Part shown: piece after piece, positions 1 to 5,533 of the stretch
How positions within the stretch are numbered: the first letter of the stretch is position 1
How the letters are laid out: every line of letters begins with the position of its first letter
Assembly: GCA_945983195.1 (NCBI GenBank)
Contig: CAMFSS010000087.1
Location: 1 to 7,983, forward strand
Direction: 5' to 3'
DNA from: an uncultured Prevotellaceae bacterium
GTDB taxonomy: Bacteria; Bacteroidota; Bacteroidia; Bacteroidales; Muribaculaceae
Length of the DNA stretch: 7,983 nt
Notes under the pieces: generated by a model
Seen by the model: the letters and a program-made list of their open reading frames with translations, nothing else
The model's database searches: none
Told to the model about the DNA's origin: nothing
Made by a program: the position numbers and the translations under genes

Positions 1-192
1 TTCTATTTGTTATTGTGTGCCTTGAGCACCCAGGGCATTGGCGTGGTGTTCAAGCACGACTTCGACCGCCTGTTCGACTTCTTGAAGAAGTCGCCTATAA
101 GTCCCGCAAAGGCAATCCCGACCGACACGCAAAAGACGGCAGAGCCTACACCGCCACTGAATGAAAACACAGAAAAGGAGGACTCGATATGA
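1..192 (+). CDS. C-terminal fragment, probably TamB-family translocation/assembly protein
   Basis: The reading frame is open from the first base of the window and ends at TGA 190-192, so only the last 63 residues are visible. The visible part has an alternating hydrophobic stretch (GIGVVFKHDFDRLFDFLKK) followed by a hydrophilic tail rich in P, T, K and E of about 30 residues. In TamB-family (DUF490) proteins of Bacteroidota the chain usually ends in a strand of the type 'GIGVVFK-x-DFD', and a tamB gene often lies near tsaD; both facts are from memory. TamB spans the periplasm and works with an Omp85 partner in delivering lipids or proteins to the outer membrane. The stop codon overlaps the start of the DUF4421 gene (ATGA), which suggests coupled translation. 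With so little sequence, it could also be the end of another envelope protein. Confidence 0.5.
   Translation, partial: FYLLLCALSTQGIGVVFKHDFDRLFDFLKKSPISPAKAIPTDTQKTAEPTPPLNENTEKEDSI
175..181 (+). promoter_or_regulatory. Strong Shine-Dalgarno site for the DUF4421 gene
   Basis: AAGGAGG lies 7 nt before the ATG at 189, inside the end of the upstream coding sequence. It supports 189 as the start. Genes in Bacteroidota generally rely little on such sites, and tsaD, cinA, the symporter and tamL here have none, so this one stands out. Confidence 0.6.
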
Positions 193-1445
193 AGTGCCGT
201 TTCCCTGCGATAAAGGAAGTGGCTGTAGCATTGGCCCTGCTATTCGCCAATGTTTCGGTTAGTGCTGCCGAGAGCGGATTGTCGATGGCAGAAGCCCCTG
301 CTACCGACTCAATCGGAATTGCGTGCGATTCATTGAAAGTGGGAAAAGCCGCTATCGACCTCGACAACGACGGCATCGACGACCGTCAGAACGATATAGA
401 CAAGCGCATAGCCGACAGCCTGCGGCGAACCGACAAGAACTACTGGAAAAGGCAGCTTCTCAGGGGGAAACTCGACCTAAAGGACAAGTCGATTATATAT
501 CCCAAATTCGTCAAAGTGTGCGTCGACTTCTACAACTGGGCCGACCGGACTTTCAACAGCTACGACCCCGAATACGTTGTAGGAACAGGAAAGCGGTGGA
601 AACTGATGGCTAAAACCGACAATTGGATTGACAACTACGACCTGCACTTCCCCAAAAGCACTCCGGTGCGCATCATGTCGAATGTATGCAACAACGCAGG
701 AGCATATATAGCGTATATGGCTGTCAGCGTGGGATATATGTTCGATGTCGACAATGTGTTTGGCAACAAGCCCATCACGCACAAAAAGTGGGACTTCAAT
801 TTCAGTTGTGCCTTAATAAGTGCCGACCTATACTATGCAAGCAACACCGGCTCCACACAGATTCGCCGATTCGGCGACTATAAGGAAGGAAAGTGGATCA
901 ACCACCCCCTCAACGACATGAGGCTCGAAAGCTATGGTGCTGATATCTACTACTTCTTCAACCACAAACGATATTCCCAGGGTGCTGCCTACAACTTCTC
1001 CAAAATCCAGAAGCGCAGTGCAGGCTCACTCATTGCAGGAGTGACCATTTCATCACAAGACGTGTCGCTCGACTTCTCCAACCTGCCCAATTCAATGATT
1101 GCCGTTCTTCCCGAATATAGCAGCAACCTCAAATACCGGTTCCGCTACTACGACTACTGTTTCCTCATAGGCTACGGATTCAATTGTGTAATCGACAACC
1201 ACTGGCTTTTCAATATCACCGCACTACCCTCCCTCGGATTCAAGCATTGCCTTGATGTGTCGGAAGAGGGTGAGAACAATATCTTCTCTGCCAACATTAA
1301 GGCTAAAATGTCCTTTGTCTACAATCACAAGCAGCTATTTGCCGGTATGCTCACCAAAATGGATATGCACTGGTACTCCAGCCGCCGCTACAACTTCTTC
1401 AATTCCCTCGAATACGTAAACTTCGTAGCCGGCTTCCGCTTCTAA
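189..1445 (+). CDS. DUF4421 family outer-membrane beta-barrel protein
   Basis: A 418-residue protein of unknown function that I recognise as DUF4421, a Bacteroidota family. Residues 1-26 are a typical signal peptide: a basic start, the hydrophobic core VAVALALLFA, and cleavage near VSA-A or SAA-E. Residues 57-65 (DLDNDGIDD) form a DxDxDGxxD calcium-loop-like motif within a charged linker. The family core begins around 114-139 (FYNWADRTFNSYD, then VVGTGKRWKL). It is followed by many alternating aromatic strands up to a terminal GFRF, consistent with an outer-membrane beta-barrel ending in Phe. The ATG at 189 has a good ribosome binding site and overlaps the upstream stop by the ATGA pattern, so it is probably cotranslated with the TamB-like gene. 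The molecular role is not known. Family assignment is confident; barrel topology is inferred. Confidence 0.85.
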   Translation: MKCRFPAIKEVAVALALLFANVSVSAAESGLSMAEAPATDSIGIACDSLKVGKAAIDLDNDGIDDRQNDIDKRIADSLRRTDKNYWKRQLLRGKLDLKDKSIIYPKFVKVCVDFYNWADRTFNSYDPEYVVGTGKRWKLMAKTDNWIDNYDLHFPKSTPVRIMSNVCNNAGAYIAYMAVSVGYMFDVDNVFGNKPITHKKWDFNFSCALISADLYYASNTGSTQIRRFGDYKEGKWINHPLNDMRLESYGADIYYFFNHKRYSQGAAYNFSKIQKRSAGSLIAGVTISSQDVSLDFSNLPNSMIAVLPEYSSNLKYRFRYYDYCFLIGYGFNCVIDNHWLFNITALPSLGFKHCLDVSEEGENNIFSANIKAKMSFVYNHKQLFAGMLTKMDMHWYSSRRYNFFNSLEYVNFVAGFRF

Positions 1446-1485
1446 TCCCCCACATTATGCACAAAAAAATAGTCACTCTGCACAC

Positions 1486-1508
1486 TAATCAGCAAAACAG
1501 TCTGATTA
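1486..1508. repeat. Short inverted repeat downstream of the DUF4421 gene
   Basis: TAATCAG (1486-1492) and CTGATTA (1502-1508) are perfect 7-bp arms around a 9-nt spacer, beginning 41 bp after the DUF4421 stop. The stem is AT-rich and no T-run follows, so it is a weak candidate for a terminator. It could equally be a protein-binding site or chance. Confidence 0.3.
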
Positions 1509-1518
1509 CAGAATTTGT

Positions 1519-1540
1519 GGCGGAAATTGGGCGGAAATTG
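1519..1540. repeat. Perfect 11-bp tandem repeat upstream of tsaD
   Basis: GGCGGAAATTG occurs twice head to tail (1519-1529 and 1530-1540) and is followed by two more G. The 11-bp period is close to one helical turn. It sits 12 bp before the candidate -7 element at 1553, where a regulator or the -33 contact would be expected. The TTG of the first copy lies 23 bp from the -7 element, slightly longer than the usual 19-21. Confidence 0.5.
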
Positions 1541-1552
1541 GGAAAAAAGATG

Positions 1553-1560
1553 TAACTTCG
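1553..1560 (+). promoter_or_regulatory. Candidate -7 promoter element for tsaD-cinA
   Basis: TAACTTCG matches the Bacteroidota -7 consensus TAnnTTTG at all fixed positions but one. A possible -33 element is the TTG at 1527-1529, at a spacing of 23 bp, which is not ideal. Transcription would start near 1565-1568, giving a leader of about 65 nt before the tsaD ATG. It is the best match between the DUF4421 stop and tsaD. Confidence 0.4.
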
Positions 1561-1570
1561 CAGTGAAATT

Positions 1571-1636
1571 ATGCGGCGGTGGATGAGCGTGCTCGTCCAC
1601 AGCGTTTTTTTGCAAAATAACGACTTTTTTCTATGA
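1571..1636 (+). CDS. Possible 21-codon leader ORF overlapping the tsaD start
   Basis: ATG at 1571 opens a 21-codon frame (beginning MRRWMSVLVHS) that closes with TGA at 1634-1636, overlapping the tsaD ATG (1633-1635) in the ATGA arrangement seen for other coupled pairs in this window. An in-frame ATG at 1583 would give 17 codons. The frame runs through the hairpin and the T-run, so a translating ribosome would prevent that hairpin from forming. There is no Shine-Dalgarno site, and if transcription starts near 1566 the mRNA would be almost leaderless. It may be chance; there is no protein-level evidence. Confidence 0.25.
   Translation: MRRWMSVLVHSVFLQNNDFFL
1579..1611 (+). terminator. Intrinsic-terminator-like hairpin with T7 tail before tsaD
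   Basis: GTGGATGAG (1579-1587) pairs with CTCGTCCAC (1592-1600) through nine pairs, one of them G-U, closing a 4-nt loop; C-G at the loop base could add a pair. AGCG and seven T residues (1605-1611) follow. This is the classical shape of a Rho-independent terminator. It lies about 135 bp beyond the DUF4421 stop, so it may end that operon. However, the only plausible tsaD promoter lies upstream of it, and only 21 nt remain between the T-run and the tsaD ATG, so it could instead act as an attenuator in the tsaD leader. Confidence 0.6.
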
Positions 1637-2649
1637 GCGTGATAATACTTGGTATTGAGTCGTCGTGCGATGACACCTCGGCGGCTGTGATTAAGGATGG
1701 CGTACTGATGAGCAATGTGATTGCAAGCCAAAAGGTGCACGAAGCCTACGGCGGCGTGGTGCCCGAGCTGGCTTCGCGTGCGCATCAGCAAAACATAGTG
1801 CCGGTGGTGTCGGAAGCCATCAGGCAGGCTGGAATCGAAAAGGGCGACATCAGCGCAATTGCGTTCACTCGCGGTCCGGGATTGCTCGGCTCGCTGCTTG
1901 TGGGCACATCATTTGCTAAAGGGCTTGCACTGGCTCTCGATGTTCCGCTGCTCGACGTTAACCATCTGCACGGTCATGTGCTGTCGCACTTTATCAAGGA
2001 GAGCCCCGACGGCGAAGTGCCTGAGTTCCCCTATCTCTGCCTGCTGATTTCAGGCGGAAATTCGCAGATTATCCGCGTTGATTCGCCATACAAGATGGAA
2101 GTGCTCGGACAGACAATCGACGATGCCGCCGGTGAGGCATTCGACAAGTGCGCCAAGGTGATGGGTCTACCCTATCCCGGCGGTCCCTACATCGACCGTC
2201 TTGCTGCCGAAGGCGACCCGAAGCGATTCCGTTTCAGCAAGCCACACATAGCCGGACTCGACTACAGCTTCAGCGGACTGAAAACGTCGTTCCTCTACAC
2301 TCTGCGCGACGCTAAGGTCGAAAATCCTAACTTCATCGAGGAAAACAAGGCCGACCTTGCCGCTTCGCTGCAAAAGACAATCATCGACATTCTGATGGAC
2401 AAGTTCTCGAAAGCCGTGAAGATAACCGGCATTAAGACTATAGCCATCGGAGGCGGTGTGTCGGCAAATTCGGGCGTGCGCGATGCCGTACAGCACTATG
2501 CCGACTGCCACCACCTCAAGGCTTTCATTCCAAAGCGTCTTTTTACCACCGACAATGCAGCTATGGTGGCTGTAGCAGGCTATTTCAAGTATCTCAACAA
2601 GGATTTCTGCGACATTTCGCTGCCGCCATTCGCCCGCGTGACGGTGTGA
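1633..2649 (+). CDS. tsaD: tRNA N6-adenosine threonylcarbamoyltransferase TsaD
   Basis: The 338-residue protein transfers the threonylcarbamoyl group from threonylcarbamoyl-AMP to A37 of tRNAs reading ANN codons, acting in the cytoplasm with TsaB and TsaE. It has the ASKHA fold features of the family: N-terminal GIESSCDDTSAA (7-18), the GPGLLGSLLVG segment (81-91), metal ligands H111 and H115 in HLHGH, the nucleotide loop ISGGNS (139-144), GQTIDDAAGEAFDK (159-172), GGGVSANS (273-280), and the third metal ligand D307 in TTDNAAM. Length is normal for a bacterial TsaD and all key residues are present. The ATG at 1633 gives the expected N-terminus immediately before VIILGIESS. cinA follows after 31 bp, probably in one transcript. 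A terminator-like hairpin and a small overlapping ORF precede the start, which hints at leader-level control. Confidence 0.97.
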   Translation: MSVIILGIESSCDDTSAAVIKDGVLMSNVIASQKVHEAYGGVVPELASRAHQQNIVPVVSEAIRQAGIEKGDISAIAFTRGPGLLGSLLVGTSFAKGLALALDVPLLDVNHLHGHVLSHFIKESPDGEVPEFPYLCLLISGGNSQIIRVDSPYKMEVLGQTIDDAAGEAFDKCAKVMGLPYPGGPYIDRLAAEGDPKRFRFSKPHIAGLDYSFSGLKTSFLYTLRDAKVENPNFIEENKADLAASLQKTIIDILMDKFSKAVKITGIKTIAIGGGVSANSGVRDAVQHYADCHHLKAFIPKRLFTTDNAAMVAVAGYFKYLNKDFCDISLPPFARVTV

Positions 2650-2680
2650 ACGTGCCGGCACACAACATTATTTCTGAATT

Positions 2681-3934
2681 ATGGAAGTTTCAATAATCGC
2701 TATCGGCGATGAACTGCTTATAGGTCAAGTGACCGATACAAACTCGGGCTGGATTGCCCGACACCTCAATCCGCTCGGCTGGAGCGTGAAAAGCGTGCGT
2801 GTGATTGGCGACGACAGTGAGGAGATTTTCCGCGCTATCGACGCTGCATTTGCACAGACCGACATCGTTCTGACAACCGGCGGACTCGGTCCTACAAAGG
2901 ACGACATCACAAAGCCCACTCTTTGCCGCTATTTCGGCGGAGAACTGATTCACAGCCCCGAAGTGGAGCAAAACGTGCTCGAAGTGCTTGAGAAGCGGAA
3001 CCTGAAAATCAACACGCTCACCGCAGCACAGGCCATGGTGCCTTCAAGCTGCCGCGTGATTCAGAACCGCGTAGGCACGGCACCCATCATGTGGTTTGAA
3101 AAGAATGGTAAAGTGCTTGTGTCTATGCCGGGTGTTCCATTCGAGACCGAGCAGATGATGGAGCGAGAGGTGATTCCTCAGCTTCTGAAGCGTTTTGCAT
3201 CCGACGAACACATCGAGCACCGCACATTTGTGGTAATTGACTACATGGAGTCGCGGCTCGCCATGACGCTCGACGAATTTGAGCGACAGATTCCCGATTA
3301 CATTCATCTTGCCTATCTGCCAAAGCCCGGAGTAATACGCTTGCGCCTCACCGGAAAGCATCGCGACGCTGCCACACTCTGTGCCGAAATGGACCGGCTG
3401 TCGGCAATGCTGAAAGAGATTCTCGGCAGCTCTATTGTGGCTTGTGAGGACAAGACTCTCGCAGCCATTGCAGGCGATATGCTGCGCGAACGCGGACTCA
3501 CGCTTGCCACTGCCGAAAGCTGCACAGGCGGCAATGTGGCGCACGCCATCACTGCAATAGCAGGCAGCAGCAACTATTTCTCAGGAAGTGTGGTCGCATA
3601 TAGCAACGCCGTGAAGCATGAGGTGCTTGCTGTGAAAAAGGAAGTGCTCGCTGAGCACGGAGCAGTAAGCGAACCCACGGTGAAAGCCATGTGTGAGGGC
3701 GTTTCATACCTGATGAATACCGATTGTGCCATTGCCACATCGGGAATCGCAGGCCCAGGTGGAGGCACTCCAGAGAAGCCCGTAGGCACTGTGTGGACTG
3801 CCGTAAAATGCGGCGACCATGTGGAATGTGAGTGCTACCACTTGCCGGGTACACGCGACCGCGTAATCGACCGCGCCACCAACAATGTGCTGTGCCACCT
3901 CATCAAGATGCTGCGTCAGTGCGACTTGAAGTAG
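2681..3934 (+). CDS. cinA: CinA family nicotinamide-nucleotide amidohydrolase
   Basis: A 417-residue two-domain protein of the usual CinA length. The N-terminal domain (about 1-170) is the MoaB/MogA-like COG1058 fold with AIGDELLIGQ (7-16), TTGGLGPTKDD (65-75), NRVGTAPIM (129-137) and SMPGVPFE (148-155). This domain has pyrophosphatase activity toward ADP-ribose-type substrates in characterised relatives. The C-terminal domain (about 255-412) is the PncC-type NMN deamidase, with the nucleophile Ser in TAESCTGG (277-284), Y307 and K312 in AYSNAVK, and SGIAGPGGGTPEKPVGTVW (354-372). It converts NMN to nicotinate mononucleotide, recycling pyridine nucleotide in the cytoplasm. There is no Shine-Dalgarno site, and the short 31-bp gap after tsaD suggests an operon. 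The last 19 bp overlap the convergent symporter gene. The old name 'competence/damage-inducible' does not imply a competence role here. Confidence 0.95.
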   Translation: MEVSIIAIGDELLIGQVTDTNSGWIARHLNPLGWSVKSVRVIGDDSEEIFRAIDAAFAQTDIVLTTGGLGPTKDDITKPTLCRYFGGELIHSPEVEQNVLEVLEKRNLKINTLTAAQAMVPSSCRVIQNRVGTAPIMWFEKNGKVLVSMPGVPFETEQMMEREVIPQLLKRFASDEHIEHRTFVVIDYMESRLAMTLDEFERQIPDYIHLAYLPKPGVIRLRLTGKHRDAATLCAEMDRLSAMLKEILGSSIVACEDKTLAAIAGDMLRERGLTLATAESCTGGNVAHAITAIAGSSNYFSGSVVAYSNAVKHEVLAVKKEVLAEHGAVSEPTVKAMCEGVSYLMNTDCAIATSGIAGPGGGTPEKPVGTVWTAVKCGDHVECECYHLPGTRDRVIDRATNNVLCHLIKMLRQCDLK

Positions 3935-5250
3935 GCGCAAGCTTCGTGCTTCACTCTGGGCGCGAGTATGAATACCGCAAGCATATTGGGAATCGCCATG
4001 AGCACAAAGGCAAAGTCGATGATGCTCACAGCCACGCCGAGCGACACCACACTCGATGCCACGATTGTAGCCACATAGAAGTAGCGGTACTTCTGCGCGT
4101 GCTGCGGTCCGAAAAGGTAGCTTGTCGACATTGTGCCATACCATGAGTAGGAGAACATAGTGGAAAAGGCAAATATTGTCACAACAAACTCCAGGAGGTA
4201 TTTCCCGGCGTAGGGAATCAGCGAATCAAATGAATTGAGGGCAATTGACAGCCCCTGCACACCTTCCACCCTATACATTCCTGCCATTATCATGGGTATT
4301 GCCGACAGCGTGCACACCAGACCCGAATCTATCACAGGCCCGAGCATCGCCACCAGACCTTCGCGCACAGGCTCGGCATTCATCGAGGCTCCGTGCATCA
4401 TTCCGGCAGTGCCCACACCGGCCTCATTGACAAACATTGCACGTCGTGCCCCGGTCATGGCAACTCCCGCCATAGCTCCAAATCCGGCTTCCCAGCAGAA
4501 AGCTCCATTGATGATGTCGGCAAACACGCCAGGCATTCGGTCGGCATAAACAATCATTACACCAAACACCATCACGAAGTAGAACCCCACCATGAAAGGC
4601 ACTATGCGCGTAGCCACCTGCGCAATGCGCTTCAGTCCTCCGAAAATCACGCACGACACAATGGCTCCAATCGCTATTCCCACAATAAGGCGTGTAGTAA
4701 AACCCGTTGATATTCCAAGCGGAGCAATGCACACCTGGCACAGAGAGTCGGTAAGCTGGTTGGCCTGCATCAGCACAAGGCAGCCCACAAGCGTTGCTGC
4801 ACTGAACATAATGGCAAGCGGCTTCATCTTGGGCGAAATGCCGTTGACAAGCACATGCATCGGACCGCCCTGCGCCACGCCGTTGCCGTCCTTGCCCTTA
4901 TACATAATTGCAAGCGTACCCTCGAAGAATTTCGTAGCCATACCGAGAATCGCACTCACCCACATCCAGAAAATCGCGCCCGGTCCGCCCACACACAGCG
5001 CAATTGCCACACCAGCAATGTTGCCCATGCCCACAGTAGAACTGATTGTTGTCATCAGAGCCTGAAATGAGCTGACACTGCCCTCACCGCAATGCTTCAC
5101 ATGCAGCGAGTCGAAAGCCATGCGCAACTTGCGCAGCGGCAATGCGCCTGAATAGACAAACAGGAACAATCCACCTCCAATCAGGAGAATAAAAAGAGGA
5201 TAACCGCACACAATGTCGGTGACGTGCTGAATCCAGTATTCAATATCCAT
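3916..5250 (-). CDS. Alanine/glycine:cation symporter (AGCS) family protein
   Basis: A 444-residue, highly hydrophobic inner-membrane protein with about ten to eleven predicted helices, from residues 17-34 through 412-430. AGCS transporters bring in alanine, glycine or related amino acids with Na+ or H+. Family signatures are clear: STVGMGNIAGVA (71-82), GGPGAIFWMW (88-97), GGPMHVLV (128-135), the loop GARRAMFVNEAGVG (267-280) with TAGMMHGAS after it, DSGLVCTL (308-315), and YSWYG (368-372). Substrate and coupling ion cannot be told from sequence alone. The start (ATG 5250-5248) gives a short N-terminal segment typical of the family and has an A/T-rich leader without a Shine-Dalgarno site. 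It is transcribed away from tamL in the same direction, but a 283-bp gap and a good -7 element suggest its own promoter. Its 3' end overlaps cinA by 19 bp. Confidence 0.95.
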   Translation of the reverse strand: MDIEYWIQHVTDIVCGYPLFILLIGGGLFLFVYSGALPLRKLRMAFDSLHVKHCGEGSVSSFQALMTTISSTVGMGNIAGVAIALCVGGPGAIFWMWVSAILGMATKFFEGTLAIMYKGKDGNGVAQGGPMHVLVNGISPKMKPLAIMFSAATLVGCLVLMQANQLTDSLCQVCIAPLGISTGFTTRLIVGIAIGAIVSCVIFGGLKRIAQVATRIVPFMVGFYFVMVFGVMIVYADRMPGVFADIINGAFCWEAGFGAMAGVAMTGARRAMFVNEAGVGTAGMMHGASMNAEPVREGLVAMLGPVIDSGLVCTLSAIPMIMAGMYRVEGVQGLSIALNSFDSLIPYAGKYLLEFVVTIFAFSTMFSYSWYGTMSTSYLFGPQHAQKYRYFYVATIVASSVVSLGVAVSIIDFAFVLMAIPNMLAVFILAPRVKHEACAYFKSH

Positions 5251-5276
5251 AAAAAATAATTGTGTTTATAAACCAA

Positions 5277-5334
5277 AAAATCCCCATATCAGGAATCACA
5301 GCTGCAAAGTTACTGAAAATCCCCGAAAATCCAC
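5277..5334. repeat. Repeated AAAATCCCC boxes around the symporter promoter
   Basis: AAAATCCCC occurs at 5277-5285 and 5316-5324, and AAAATCCAC (one mismatch) at 5326-5334. The last two form an 8-bp direct repeat GAAAATCC (5315-5322, 5325-5332) with a period of 10 bp, close to one helical turn. Read on the minus strand, two copies lie just upstream of the -7 element and one lies in the leader. This could be a regulator-binding array, though such simple A/C-rich words can also arise by chance in an AT-rich spacer. Confidence 0.3.
5305..5312 (-). promoter_or_regulatory. Candidate -7 promoter element for the AGCS gene
   Basis: On the minus strand this reads TAACTTTG, a perfect match to the Bacteroidota -7 consensus TAnnTTTG, followed by CA as is common. 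Transcription would begin near 5298-5300, leaving a leader of about 50 nt before the ATG at 5250. No TTTG -33 box is seen at 19-21 bp; the nearest one is 33 bp away, so activation by a bound protein is possible. Confidence 0.5.
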
Positions 5335-5438
5335 CCCATTCCCGACAAAAAAGCCGCAACCACATTCCGCCAATATTTGCTTCGAGTCGCTTCAGCGGTG
5401 TAATGTCAGAGAGTATCTATCTTATCCATAATTGCAGT

Positions 5439-5478
5439 TTTGAACGTTCAAAGGTACACTATATGAACCTTTGAACGT
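5439..5478. repeat. Nested palindrome and inverted repeat between tamL and the AGCS gene
   Basis: ACGTTCAAAGGT (5444-5455) and ACCTTTGAACGT (5467-5478) are perfect 12-bp arms around an 11-nt loop. Within the left side, TTTGAACGTTCAAA (5439-5452) is itself a perfect 14-bp palindrome. The word TTTGAACGT therefore appears directly at 5439 and 5470, 31 bp apart (about three helical turns), and inverted between them. On the minus strand TACCTTTG (5449-5456) also fits the -7 consensus. As a terminator the T-run (ATTTTTTG after 5478) is on the plus-strand side, where no gene needs it; downstream of tamL on the minus strand the stem is followed by TCAAAAC, not a U-tract. A dimeric regulator site, or a weak end of tamL transcription, are both possible. 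Confidence 0.5.
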
Positions 5479-5533
5479 ATTTTTTGAGCAAAGACCTTGA
5501 TTTTATTAACTATATTTAACTTTAGCCACAATA

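Noticed and set aside
2652..2661. GTGCCGGCAC, a 10-bp palindrome between tsaD and cinA
   Set aside because: Without a loop it cannot form a useful hairpin, no T-run follows, and tsaD-cinA spacing fits a simple operon. A single 10-bp palindrome is not strong evidence for an operator.
3044..3854. Minus-strand frames of 70-166 codons opposite cinA
   Set aside because: They lie entirely within the clearly coding cinA gene and have no recognisable domains.
3964..5070. Several long plus-strand frames opposite the AGCS gene
   Set aside because: They are shadows of the hydrophobic symporter codons and show no family features, whereas the minus frame carries all AGCS signatures.
5406..5429. A 7-codon minus-strand mini-ORF (MDKIDTL) ahead of the symporter gene
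   Set aside because: Too short to judge, has no ribosome site, and lies far upstream of the better -7 element.
5262..5474. A 70-codon plus-strand frame filling the gap between the AGCS and tamL genes
   Set aside because: It begins at a GTG with no ribosome site, has no recognisable composition or motif, ends inside the inverted repeat, and crosses the symporter promoter. It looks like a chance frame in a regulatory spacer.
5511..5524. TATATTTA and TAACTTTA, resembling plus-strand -7 elements
   Set aside because: No plus-strand gene follows; the next coding sequence is tamL on the other strand. AT-rich sequence gives such matches easily.
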